A DNA stretch of 64,000 nucleotides from Acetobacteraceae bacterium. GTDB lineage: Bacteria; Pseudomonadota; Alphaproteobacteria; Acetobacterales; Acetobacteraceae. The position numbers and the translations under genes were made by a program. Position 1 is the first letter of the stretch. Each line of letters opens with the position of its first letter. This document shows, piece after piece, positions 45,786-54,221 of this stretch. The DNA lies in the NCBI GenBank assembly GCA_025352375.1, contig JANXTL010000092.1, positions 25,367 through 89,366 of the forward strand. The letters are read 5' to 3'. The notes under the pieces are model-generated. The model was not told the origin of the DNA. It saw only the letters and a program-made list of their open reading frames with translations, and did not search any database.

Positions 45786-47154
45786 GACGCGTCGCATCCG
45801 TCCCATCCTGTTCGCGCTATCGCTAACCATGAGCGCTCTGTGCTTGTTGTTGCCGATCCAGCCTGCCAGGGCACGCGATGAGGCACCACCCGCTCGGATG
45901 GTGCTGATACGCGACGCCGAGACCGAGACGCTGCTGCATGAATTCGCTGTCGCCCTTTATCGCGCCGCTGGCCTGAACCCCAGCACGATCCGCATCTTCC
46001 TGGTGCGCGACCGTGCCATAAACGCCTTCGTCACAAGCGGCAACCGGATGTTCATCCATACCGGCCTGCTGATGCGGGCCGACTCGCCACTCGAAGTGGT
46101 GGGGACCATGGCGCACGAAACCGGCCATGTCCTGCACGGCGACATCAGCCGCGGGCCGGAGATGGCGCGGGAGCTGATGTGGCGTACCTTGGGCGCTCTG
46201 CTGATCGCAGGCGCGGCGGGTGCTGCTTCGCACGATGGCGGCGTTGCCACCGGCGCTGCCTTGGGCGGTATAGCCATGGCGGAGCGCCACTATCTGTCCT
46301 TCTCCCGCGCGCAGGAAGAAGGCGCGGACTCCGCCGCCACGCAAATGCTGGACCGACTCGGCTGGTCGGCTCGCGGCCTGATGCGCCTGTTCGAGAAACT
46401 CGAGGACGAGAACGCGTTGGTCAGCGACCGCCGGGACCGGTTCCTGCTCACTCATCCGCTGACCCGCGACCGCATCGATGTCATGCGCCGCCATTTGGCC
46501 ATGTCGCGGGCCGGCGATCTGCCGCCGCAAATGACCGCCGCGTTTTTATTGGTGCGGGCCAAGTTGGACGGATTTCTGAGCACACCCGGCACGGTAGCCC
46601 GCGCTTACCCCGAATCCGACCAATCGGCCCCGGCGCTGTATGCCCGAGCGGCGGCGGAGCATCAGTTGTCGCATCGGGACGCCGCGCTGGCGCTGATGGA
46701 CCGCCTGATCGCCATGCAACCGGCCAATCCCTGGTTCCGGGAGCTACGCGGCCAGATCCTGTTCGAAAACGGCCGCCCGAAGGACGCTGTCGCGGCCTAT
46801 CGCGAAGCCGTGCGTCTGGCCCCGGATCAATCCTTGCTGCACCAGGGTTTGGCGCAAGCCATGATCGAAACCGGCGACCGGGCACTTTTGCGTTCGGCGA
46901 TCGAACAGCTCGATATCGCCCGCCGCCAAAACCCCGACGACGACAGCAACTGGCACCTCCTGGGCGTCGCCTGGGGCCAGATTGGCGACATCGGTCAGGC
47001 CAACCTCGCGCTGGCTGAGGAAGCCATCCGCGCGGGCGATATCCCGTTGGCCAAACGCTTCGCTCGCATGGCGGCCGATTCCCTGCCACAAGGGCCCGCG
47101 AAACTACGAGCCCTTGATATCGGCAACGCCGCGAGGAAAGAGAACCGCGAATGA
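45784..47154 (+). CDS. M48 family metalloprotease with TPR repeats (BepA-like)
   Basis: A 456-aa periplasmic protease. A signal peptide (residues 1-31, ending PARARD) precedes the M48 domain with the zinc motif HETGHVLHGD near residue 112 and the third ligand Glu in SRAQEEGADSAA. A C-terminal TPR part (ALYARAAAEHQLSHRDAALAL, FRELRGQILFENGRPKDAVAAYREA) completes the BepA/YfgC layout, which handles outer-membrane protein and LptD quality control. The 3' end overlaps the DsbA-like gene by 4 bp (ATGA), which fits a shared role in envelope protein folding. Confidence 0.9.
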   Translation: MTRRIRPILFALSLTMSALCLLLPIQPARARDEAPPARMVLIRDAETETLLHEFAVALYRAAGLNPSTIRIFLVRDRAINAFVTSGNRMFIHTGLLMRADSPLEVVGTMAHETGHVLHGDISRGPEMARELMWRTLGALLIAGAAGAASHDGGVATGAALGGIAMAERHYLSFSRAQEEGADSAATQMLDRLGWSARGLMRLFEKLEDENALVSDRRDRFLLTHPLTRDRIDVMRRHLAMSRAGDLPPQMTAAFLLVRAKLDGFLSTPGTVARAYPESDQSAPALYARAAAEHQLSHRDAALALMDRLIAMQPANPWFRELRGQILFENGRPKDAVAAYREAVRLAPDQSLLHQGLAQAMIETGDRALLRSAIEQLDIARRQNPDDDSNWHLLGVAWGQIGDIGQANLALAEEAIRAGDIPLAKRFARMAADSLPQGPAKLRALDIGNAARKENRE

Positions 47155-47882
47155 GACACTTGTTTTTGTTAGCTTTGTCGGCGCTGCTGCTGACACCGAT
47201 CGCCGCTAAGGCCGAGTTTACCGCGGAACAACGGGCGGAAATCGTGAAGATCGTGCGAGACGCTTTGAAGCAGGACCCATCGATCCTGCGGGAAGCCGTC
47301 ACCGCGCTTCAGACCGATGAAGCCGCCCGCGAGAAAGCCAATGCGCGCGATGCTCTGGTGGCCGCCCGCGGCAAGCTGGTGACCCCAGCCGATCCGGTCG
47401 CGGGGAATGCCAAAGGCGACGTTACAATCGTCGAATTTTTCGATGTGCGTTGCCAGTATTGCCGCAAGCTGGAACCGGATATGGCCAGGTTCCTGGCAGC
47501 CGATAAAGGCGTGCGTCTGGTTTACAAAGACTTGCCCATCCTGGGGCCGGCCAGCCTCCTCGGCTCCAAGGCGCTGCTGGCCGCGCAGCGCCAGAATGCC
47601 TACGAGAAATTTCGCGATGCCGTCATGAAGCTGCCGCCCGATATCACAATGGCCTCACTGGAAGGTGCGGCGAAAAAATTGGGCCTCGACTGGGCGAAGC
47701 TCGCCAAGGACATCGAAGATCCGGCGATTCGTGCCCAACTCGATGCGAACCTCGCGATCGCGCACAGCCTGAACATTGAGGGGACGCCCGCCCTGATCGT
47801 CGGGGATGAAGTGGTGCCCGGCTTTATCGACGCCGAGGGGCTGAAGAAGCTGGTGGCGGAGGCCCGTAAGGCCAAGGGCTGA
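47151..47882 (+). CDS. DsbA family thioredoxin-like protein
   Basis: A 243-aa exported protein with a signal peptide (ends AAKAE, residue 22), a helical N-terminal extension of about 60 residues (as in Com1/ScsC-type disulfide isomerases, where it mediates oligomerisation) and a DsbA fold. The active site is C101-QY-C104 and the cis-Pro loop is IEGTPALIV. It would oxidise or isomerise disulfides in the periplasm. It is translationally coupled to the M48 protease gene. Confidence 0.92.
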   Translation: MRHLFLLALSALLLTPIAAKAEFTAEQRAEIVKIVRDALKQDPSILREAVTALQTDEAAREKANARDALVAARGKLVTPADPVAGNAKGDVTIVEFFDVRCQYCRKLEPDMARFLAADKGVRLVYKDLPILGPASLLGSKALLAAQRQNAYEKFRDAVMKLPPDITMASLEGAAKKLGLDWAKLAKDIEDPAIRAQLDANLAIAHSLNIEGTPALIVGDEVVPGFIDAEGLKKLVAEARKAKG

Positions 47883-47926
47883 AAAGGTTTAGGCGGGCCG
47901 GCCGGGAACGGCCAGCGCGCTTCAAT

Positions 47927-47963
47927 CCTTTAGAGAGACTTTGGGCCTTAGAGAGACTTTGGG
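47927..47963. repeat. 18-bp tandem duplication at the 3' end of the small exported protein gene
   Basis: Two adjacent copies of CCTTAGAGAGACTTTGGG occur; the first has one extra T. The copy at 47946-47963 encodes the last residues (PKSL and stop) of the minus-strand gene, and the other lies just beyond the stop. This looks like a recent slippage duplication. Confidence 0.7.
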
Positions 47964-48478
47964 TTGCCTTTCATGACCGCCCAGCGGACGCCCTTGCCGT
48001 GCTCGTCGGTGAAGTTGACGATGTCGCCAATGACCTCGACCAAGTAGCAGTCTTTGGCTTCGCTGGGGAACTGGATGCAGACTTTGTCGCCTTCGACCGA
48101 CCACTTGCCAGTTACGAGATCGTTGGCGCCGGTCAATGCTTTGACCTTGCCGTCCGCCAGGTAAAATTCCCAATAGTCCTTATCGCCGTCCTTGCCTTGG
48201 ACTGTGTTGCCGATCAGCGTGCTCCATGCCGCGATGCCGGTTAGTCTGACGGGCGCCGTGGGAGTGGCTGGGGCTGCAGCGGCCGGTGCGGGAGTAGACG
48301 GAGCAGCAGCCGCCGGCGCAGCAGGCGCAACTGGCGCGGCAACAGCAGGTGCAACGGGAGCGGGTGCGGCCGGAGTAGCGGGAGCAGGGGGCGTGGGGTC
48401 GGCGGCGAACGTCGGCACCCCCATCGACAGGATCCCCGACATCGCGACAGTTGCTAATAATATCTTACGGATTGCCAT
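47948..48478 (-). CDS. Small exported protein with Ala/Pro linker
   Basis: A 176-aa protein with a Sec signal peptide (residues 1-25, ending TFAAD), a 50-residue Ala/Pro/Val low-complexity linker, and a C-terminal globular domain of about 95 residues (LIGNTVQGKDGDKDYWEFYLADG, GKWSVEGDKVCIQFP, CYLVEVIGD) with two Cys that could form a disulfide. The domain resembles small periplasmic lipocalin-like or DUF995-type proteins, but I cannot name it with certainty. It is convergent with the DsbA-like gene, a potential oxidant for its cysteines. Confidence 0.75.
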   Translation of the reverse strand: MAIRKILLATVAMSGILSMGVPTFAADPTPPAPATPAAPAPVAPAVAAPVAPAAPAAAAPSTPAPAAAAPATPTAPVRLTGIAAWSTLIGNTVQGKDGDKDYWEFYLADGKVKALTGANDLVTGKWSVEGDKVCIQFPSEAKDCYLVEVIGDIVNFTDEHGKGVRWAVMKGNPKSL

Positions 48479-48573
48479 TTTCGATCCTTCCGGACGGTTT
48501 CGACACGCGGACTTATGTCGTATGCCGCTGTTAAAGGTTCAGACCCGGATCGTCCAGCCGTGGGGGCAACCCA

Positions 48574-49620
48574 TCAGTAGCCGACAGCCCAATCGATCCG
48601 GTTCCGCATCTCCACCCCGTCCAAATACGCTCTCAGATTTTCACAAAAAATCTCGATGGCGCCATGCCGGTTGGCATCGCTCGCGCCCGAAATATGCGGC
48701 GTGATTAGCACACGCGGATCGCGCCACAACCGTTCCGGCGGCGGCCCCTCGAACTCGCCGTTGTAAACGTCCATCGCGACGCCGCGCAGATGCCCGCGAT
48801 CCAGTGCATCGGCGACTGCGGTTTCGTCCACGATCTCCCCGCGCGCGACATTCACCAGGATCGCGCCCGGCTTCATCAGCGCCAGCCGTTCGGTGCCGAT
48901 TAGACCGGTGGTTTCCGGCGTCCACTGACAAGCCACCACAACGAAATCGCTTTCCGCGAGGAACCCGTCCATATCTGGCGCGCCGCCCATTGCGGAGAAA
49001 CCGGCCGGCAGAGCCTCCCCAGGCACATAGGACCGTCTGGTCCCCACCACCCGCATGCCAAGCGCGGCACCGAGGCGTCCAACGTCGCGCCCGATGCCGC
49101 CGGCACCGATGACACACATCGTTTTGCCCTCGATCAGTAGCGGCCGGTAGGCGCGGTGGTCGAACCCGTGCCCGTTTGCGTGGTGGAAGCCTTTGGCAAA
49201 ATGCAGAATTCCGGTAATCGCATACTCGGCTATGGCCAGCGTGTTTCCGGCACCGCGCGACGTGGTTACGACCACGTTGGAGCCCCAGAGATCGCCCATC
49301 AGCAGATTGCTGGCCCCCGCCGGCCGCTGGTGAAACCATTTCAGCAGCGGTGACCGAGCGCGGAGATCGAGCGGATAGGGCCAACCGCCTAGGATAACCT
49401 CCGCCCGAGCCAACAGCGCATCGCGTACTTCCCGCGTCCCCTGCCCGGTGGCGTTCGGGGCCAGATAACGGTTGGCGGTGAATGCGGGCCATGTTTCGCG
49501 GATTTCGCCATCGAACCAGCCGCCGGCATCGGCCACGTTCACACTGGGATCGACCGCCGCGATGCGCGCGAGATCGGCGGCGCCGACGCGTTGAATGGAC
49601 AAAACCTCGACACGACGCAT
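48574..49620 (-). CDS. D-isomer specific 2-hydroxyacid dehydrogenase
   Basis: A 348-aa NAD(P)-dependent reductase of the 2-hydroxyacid family. NAD motif VIGAGGIGRDVGRLGAALGM near residue 168, catalytic Arg in VNVARGEIVDE, Glu and the His of ITPHISGASDANR near 310. It likely reduces a glyoxylate- or hydroxypyruvate-like ketoacid; the substrate is not known. The start at 49618-49620 lies 149 bp from the divergent TauD gene, a gap that holds five 14-bp repeats. Confidence 0.9.
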   Translation of the reverse strand: MRRVEVLSIQRVGAADLARIAAVDPSVNVADAGGWFDGEIRETWPAFTANRYLAPNATGQGTREVRDALLARAEVILGGWPYPLDLRARSPLLKWFHQRPAGASNLLMGDLWGSNVVVTTSRGAGNTLAIAEYAITGILHFAKGFHHANGHGFDHRAYRPLLIEGKTMCVIGAGGIGRDVGRLGAALGMRVVGTRRSYVPGEALPAGFSAMGGAPDMDGFLAESDFVVVACQWTPETTGLIGTERLALMKPGAILVNVARGEIVDETAVADALDRGHLRGVAMDVYNGEFEGPPPERLWRDPRVLITPHISGASDANRHGAIEIFCENLRAYLDGVEMRNRIDWAVGY

Positions 49621-49687
49621 GACACCCTCCACCGGCCGAAAACCTAGCACCCCTACCCGCTCGTCCCAACCTGTGCTTTCCTCCCGG

Positions 49688-49757
49688 CAACAGGAACCGC
49701 CTAACAGGAAACGGCCAACAGGGAATGGCCAACAGGAAACAGCCAACAGGAAACAGG
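49688..49757. repeat. Five tandem 14-bp repeats upstream of the TauD-like gene
   Basis: Units of the form CAACAGGAAACRGC start at 49688, 49702, 49716, 49730 and 49744. They differ at a few positions, and the last runs into the AGGAGG ribosome site (49754-49759) for the ATG at 49770. Each unit holds an ACAGGA core that itself resembles a weak ribosome site. The array lies between divergent genes, so it could be a protein-binding array or a slippage-prone leader. Confidence 0.8.
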
Positions 49758-49769
49758 AGGACGATCCTC

Positions 49770-50627
49770 ATGCACATCCGCCGCATTACCCCCACAATCG
49801 GCGTCGAGATCACCGGGATCGATCTGACCCAGCCGATCGCCGACGGCGATTTCGCCGCGATTGAGGAAGCCTGGCTGGCCGCCAAGGTCGCCGTGTTCCC
49901 TGGCCAGAAACTTACCGAAAAAGATCTGATACGCTTCGGGGAGCGGTTCGGGGAGCTCGAAATCCACGTCCGCTCGACCTACCACTCGCGTGAGAACCAG
50001 GAGGTGATGATCGTCTCCAACCTCAAGCAAGACGGTCGCGCCATCGGGGTTCTCGGTGACGGGGAGGCGCAGTGGCACATCGACCAGAGCTACATGCCGC
50101 AACCCACATGGGGCACCATTCTGTCCGGCGAGAAAATCCCGGCCGAGGGGGGTGACACCTGGTTCGCCGACCTTGCCGCCGCGTACGAACGCCTGCCCGT
50201 GGCGCTGAAAACCGAAGTTGAGGGTAAGCGGATCGTCAATTCCGTCGACCGGCACAACCGGCGGGAAGCCGCGAAACGCCCCGACCTGCAAATGACCGCC
50301 GAACAGTTGAAGCGAGCGCCTGATTCGTCGCACCCGGCGGTGCGGACCCACCCGATCTTTGGCAGCAAGGCTATTTGGTACAGCCCGAGCCACGGCGCTG
50401 AAATCGAGGGTTCGACCGAGGACGATTCCCAGCCACTGTTCCAGAAGCTGCTAACCTACATGACGGCGGAAGACCTGATTTATAAGCACCATTGGAGCAT
50501 TGGTGACGTGGTTATGTGGGACAATTCGTCAGTCATGCACCGCCGCGACCCCTTCCCCAGCCACGACACCCGCCTGCTGAAGCGGGTCAGCTTCCGGTAT
50601 CCGCCGGCACACCGGATTCCCCGGTGA
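49770..50627 (+). CDS. TauD/TfdA family Fe(II)/2-oxoglutarate dioxygenase
   Basis: A 285-aa dioxygenase. The iron ligands are in QWHIDQSY (His-x-Asp, near residue 100) and the distal His in SSVMHRRDPFP near 258; the 2OG-binding Arg follows in LLKRVSFRY. TauD relatives open taurine, alkylsulfates or aryloxyacetates. The substrate is unknown, but the ABC binding protein and ATPase of the sulfonate/taurine type that follow with overlaps suggest an organosulfur or related compound. AGGAGG lies ten bases before the start. Confidence 0.9.
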   Translation: MHIRRITPTIGVEITGIDLTQPIADGDFAAIEEAWLAAKVAVFPGQKLTEKDLIRFGERFGELEIHVRSTYHSRENQEVMIVSNLKQDGRAIGVLGDGEAQWHIDQSYMPQPTWGTILSGEKIPAEGGDTWFADLAAAYERLPVALKTEVEGKRIVNSVDRHNRREAAKRPDLQMTAEQLKRAPDSSHPAVRTHPIFGSKAIWYSPSHGAEIEGSTEDDSQPLFQKLLTYMTAEDLIYKHHWSIGDVVMWDNSSVMHRRDPFPSHDTRLLKRVSFRYPPAHRIPR

Positions 50628-51631
50628 TGCGACGCCGCGGGTTACTCGCCGCCGCCCTCTCCGCCCCCTTCGTCGCGAGCGCCGCCGAACCGCGCGTACT
50701 GAAGATGATGGGCAGCGCCAACGTAGCCGGTATTCATGTGCCGGCCAACGTGGCAAGCCGCGAACTTCTACAGCAAATCGGACCGTACGGGCCAACCGAC
50801 TTCTCCCGCTTGGAGAAGCAATCCACGATTACGCAAATCCTGGTCGGTGGTGGCATCGATATCGGCGACACCGACACCCCCAGCGTCTGTGCGGCGGCCA
50901 ATGCCGGGGCCAACCTGAAAATTGTCGGGCAATTCTATGCCAGCGTGGACCTCGTGTTCACCGCGGACGGCGACAAGGTACGAACGCTCGAAGACCTGAC
51001 GAAACCCGGCATCGTGGCCGGCATCAACACACCCGGCGACACGGTGCACGCGGTGCTGCTGGGCGCGTTGATGAAACATGGCATCGACCCGGCCAAGGTC
51101 AACATCGTCGCTCTCGGCGGATCGTCGGCGCGCATGCGGGCCTTGCTGTCCCACCGGGTCCATCTGGTCCCGATTCATGCCGATCAGGCGAACGACATCG
51201 CCGCACAAGGCAACTACCAAGTTCTGATCGAACCGTGGAAGGAATTCGAATTCTGGTCCAACGAAGTCTGGGCGGTCAACGGCGATTGGCTGGCAAAACC
51301 GGACAACCAACGTGCCGTCACCGACCTGATGGAAGCTCAGCTCCGCGCCAACCGCTCGGCGACCACCGACTTCGCCTGGTTCGCCAACATGTTCCGCAAA
51401 TACAGCAACGACCGCGATGCCGCGAAGTGGCCGGATGAACGCATCCGCGGCGAATGGTCGCTGCTCACCCAGGAAGTCAAAGCCTGGCCGGCGCCGATGC
51501 CGCTGGATGTCGGCGAATTTAACAAACTAATCCCGATTTATGAGAAAGCCGGCATTGTTTCCCCTGGCGCCAGCTTCGACAAAATCATCGAGCCACGGTT
51601 TCTGGCCGAGGCACAGAAGCGCCTCGGGTGA
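50627..51631 (+). CDS. ABC transporter substrate-binding protein, NMT1/SsuA type
   Basis: A 334-aa periplasmic binding protein with a Tat-like leader (MRRRGLLAAALSAPFVASA). The fold is of the taurine/sulfonate/nitrate type: ILVGGGIDIGDTDTPSVCAAANAGANLKIVGQF, LTKPGIVAGINTPGDTVHAVLL and the C-terminal TDFAWFANMFRKYS. The ATG overlaps the TauD stop (TGATG). It would deliver the substrate to a permease and the ATPase encoded next. Confidence 0.85.
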   Translation: MRRRGLLAAALSAPFVASAAEPRVLKMMGSANVAGIHVPANVASRELLQQIGPYGPTDFSRLEKQSTITQILVGGGIDIGDTDTPSVCAAANAGANLKIVGQFYASVDLVFTADGDKVRTLEDLTKPGIVAGINTPGDTVHAVLLGALMKHGIDPAKVNIVALGGSSARMRALLSHRVHLVPIHADQANDIAAQGNYQVLIEPWKEFEFWSNEVWAVNGDWLAKPDNQRAVTDLMEAQLRANRSATTDFAWFANMFRKYSNDRDAAKWPDERIRGEWSLLTQEVKAWPAPMPLDVGEFNKLIPIYEKAGIVSPGASFDKIIEPRFLAEAQKRLG

Positions 51632-52398
51632 GCCCGCCGCCGAAACTCCGCACCGTTGGATTAACCCGCCATTACGCCAACGGAGGGCTGACGGTGTTCG
51701 AGGATTTTTCTCTCGCGGTCGGCAATCTGGAGTTCGTGGCCATCATCGGTCCCAGCGGGTGCGGCAAGTCGACCCTTTTGCGGATTATCAACGGCCTGGA
51801 CGCACCGGATTCCGGGACGATTGAAATCGATGGAAAACCCGTCACCGGCCCTGGTGCCGGACGTGCGATGGTGTTTCAGGGGTTCGACCTTTTCCCCTGG
51901 CGCACGACGCTGGAAAACGTGGCATTCGGGCTGGAAATGCAAGGCGTCGACAAGCGGAAGCGCACCGACACCGCGCGCCGCTATATCCACATGGTCGGTC
52001 TGACCGGGTTCGAGGGTTCCTATCCACACCAACTCTCGGGTGGCATGCAACAGCGTGTCGGTATTGCTCGGGCGCTCGCGGTGCAGCCGAGTATTTTATT
52101 AATGGACGAGCCCTTCGGCGCGCTCGATTTACAGACCCGCGACCTGCTACAAGATGAATTGCTGCGTATCTGGCAGACCGACCGCAAGACCGTGCTGTTC
52201 GTGACCCATAGTATTGAGGAAGCCATCTACCTCGCGGATCGCATCATTGTGTTGTCCCCTCGTCCGGCGCGCATCGAGCGCGATATCGGCGTTCCCTTCG
52301 CGCGCCCGCGGGACGAAGCGCTGAAGACCAGTCCCGCGTTCCTGGAGATCCGCCGCGAAATTTGGGGCTTACTGAAGCAGGAGGCGACCGTTCCATGA
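51628..52398 (+). CDS. ABC transporter ATP-binding protein, SsuB/TauB/NrtD type
   Basis: A 256-aa ATPase. Walker A GPSGCGKSTLL near residue 42, Q-loop VFQGFDLFPW, signature LSGGMQQRVGIARAL, Walker B ILLMDEPFGALD and the H-loop VTHSIEEA are all intact. The FPWRTTLENVAFGLE pattern marks the sulfonate/nitrate/taurine group. The GTG start overlaps the binding-protein stop (GTGA). A permease gene should follow or precede but is missing. Confidence 0.93.
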   Translation: MSPPPKLRTVGLTRHYANGGLTVFEDFSLAVGNLEFVAIIGPSGCGKSTLLRIINGLDAPDSGTIEIDGKPVTGPGAGRAMVFQGFDLFPWRTTLENVAFGLEMQGVDKRKRTDTARRYIHMVGLTGFEGSYPHQLSGGMQQRVGIARALAVQPSILLMDEPFGALDLQTRDLLQDELLRIWQTDRKTVLFVTHSIEEAIYLADRIIVLSPRPARIERDIGVPFARPRDEALKTSPAFLEIRREIWGLLKQEATVP

Positions 52399-52481
52399 GA
52401 CGCCGGCACACGATCGCGGCGATGGCGGCCGCAATAAACGAGGAGTACCGCGATGGATCGGATCGGTCAGAGAGTCATTGA
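52395..52481 (+). pseudogene. Possible 5' stub of the missing ABC permease gene
   Basis: An ATG overlapping the ATPase stop (ATGA) opens 28 codons beginning MRRRHTIAAMAAA and ends inside the next gene. Permease genes of this class are usually coupled in exactly this way, so the stub may be what remains after a deletion joined it to the metacaspase gene. It could also be a chance frame. Confidence 0.25.
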
Positions 52482-54189
52482 GATTATTTTTGTCGCTGGC
52501 TGGCTTTTGGGTGCGTCCATAAGCCACGCCCAAACGCCGGCGGCGGCGCGCCGCGTCGCGCTGGTCGTTGGTAATGCCGCCTATAACCATGTCGAAAAAC
52601 TGGCCAACCCCGGCAATGACGCCCAGTTGATTGCCGATACGCTTCGCGGCCTCGGTTTTTCGCTCATCGGTGGCGGGGTGCAGCAGAATCTGGACAAACC
52701 GCATTTCGATCGAATGATCCGTACGTTCGGCCAGCAGATCCAGGGTGCCGATGTCGCGTTGTTCTATTACGCGGGGCACGGCATGCAGGTGGAGGGCACC
52801 AACTGGTTGCTCCCCGTGGATGCCAACCCGACACAGGCCCGCGACGTCGATTTTCAGTTGGTCGATGCGAGCCTTGTCCTCAAGCAGATGGACGGTGCCG
52901 GGACACGGCTGAACATCGTGATGCTCGATGCCTGCCGGAACAATCCGTTTTCGGTCCTTGGCACGCGCTCGATCGCCGGCGGCCTGGCGCAAATGCGCGC
53001 GCCGGAGGGAACGCTAATCTCATTCGCGACCCAGCCCGGCAACGTCGCGGCGGACGGCAGCGGCGCCAACGGCCCTTACGCGACCGCGCTGGCCACGGCC
53101 ATGCGCCAGCCTGGCCTGGATATTTTCCGGCTGTTCAATCAGGTCGGACTAACGGTCAAACGGGAAACCAGGAACGCGCAGCTTCCCTGGGTTTCCAGTT
53201 CGCCGATCGACGGTGAGTTCTCGTTCGCGTACGGCGACGAGCCGCCACGGGATATGGTGGTCGCGTCCGTGCCGCCGTTGTCTGAACCGGCCCAACAGGC
53301 AACAACAACACGTGACGCTGGTGGCGGCCAGGCTCCGGCACCCGCTGCGGGAAGCGCCGAGGAAACCGCCCAGAACACGACCAAGCGTGCTCTATCGTTA
53401 ATTTCGGACACCGATACGCCCGAAAACCGAGCAGAAGCGGTTCGGTTGCTTGAGAAAGCGGCTGGCGTTGGTTACCCGCCCGCGCAATTCCAGCTCGGTT
53501 CGATGCGGGAACGTGGATTCGGCGTCGAACGCAGCTATGAAGCCGCACTCGATTTGTATCGGAAAGCCGCCACGAAAAACTATATTCCAGCCGAACTCGC
53601 GGTGGCTCGATTCTATGGTACGGGCCTTTCCGTCGCTCGGGACATGGCGGAGCGAAAGAAATGGCTGCTGCGCGCGGCGGGACATGGCAGTCCCGTGGCG
53701 GAATATCTGCTGGGTAATATCGGTTATTTCGGTATGGACGAACCACGCGACTTTCTGGCGGCTGCGGAATGGTACCGTAAGGCGGCGAACCGCGGATATC
53801 CGAACGCCCAAGTTCAGCTTGCCATCATGTACGAACAGGGTAGCGGCGTCCCGAAAGATTACGATGAAACGTTCCGGTTGGCGCAGCAAGCGGCCACGCG
53901 AACCAGTGCCCAGGCGCAGAATATCATGGGCCGATGCTACGAATTAGGGCATGGCGTAGCCAAGGATGCGACCGAAGCGGTTCGCTGGTACAAACTATCA
54001 GCCGACCAGGGTTTCGCCTCGGCGGAGTTCAACCTTGGCCGCCATTATGCGTCTGGCATCGGCGTCAACCACGACCGAGAGGAAGCGATGAAGTGGTTTG
54101 CCAAAGCCGCCGCCCGAGGCAATCAGATGGCAGCGACCCGCCTTGCGGAGATGCAAACCCGGAAAGATAATCCCGTGCGGCGTCCTTGA
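52453..54189 (+). CDS. Exported metacaspase-like (C14) protein with Sel1 repeats
   Basis: A 578-aa protein. A signal peptide (residues 1-26, ending SHAQ) is followed by a caspase fold: RVALVVGNAAYNHVEKLANPGNDA, catalytic His109 in FYYAGHGMQ and Cys161 in LDACRNNPF, then the ISFATQPG strand. After a low-complexity linker (residues about 275-310) come at least six Sel1-type repeats (PAQFQLGSMRERGFGVERSYEAAL, AQNIMGRCYELGHGVAKDATEAVRWYKLSA). It is likely periplasmic or surface-attached, with the repeats recruiting a partner. GAGGAG lies nine bases upstream of the ATG. The tyrosine phosphatase-like gene follows directly. Confidence 0.9.
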   Translation: MDRIGQRVIEIIFVAGWLLGASISHAQTPAAARRVALVVGNAAYNHVEKLANPGNDAQLIADTLRGLGFSLIGGGVQQNLDKPHFDRMIRTFGQQIQGADVALFYYAGHGMQVEGTNWLLPVDANPTQARDVDFQLVDASLVLKQMDGAGTRLNIVMLDACRNNPFSVLGTRSIAGGLAQMRAPEGTLISFATQPGNVAADGSGANGPYATALATAMRQPGLDIFRLFNQVGLTVKRETRNAQLPWVSSSPIDGEFSFAYGDEPPRDMVVASVPPLSEPAQQATTTRDAGGGQAPAPAAGSAEETAQNTTKRALSLISDTDTPENRAEAVRLLEKAAGVGYPPAQFQLGSMRERGFGVERSYEAALDLYRKAATKNYIPAELAVARFYGTGLSVARDMAERKKWLLRAAGHGSPVAEYLLGNIGYFGMDEPRDFLAAAEWYRKAANRGYPNAQVQLAIMYEQGSGVPKDYDETFRLAQQAATRTSAQAQNIMGRCYELGHGVAKDATEAVRWYKLSADQGFASAEFNLGRHYASGIGVNHDREEAMKWFAKAAARGNQMAATRLAEMQTRKDNPVRRP

Positions 54190-54221
54190 AAGTCGAGGTG
54201 CGGACAGAAAATTCTGCCGCC

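Noticed and set aside
49688..49757. Tandem repeats considered as a CRISPR array
   Set aside because: Repeats are 14 bp and directly adjacent without spacers, and no cas genes are nearby.
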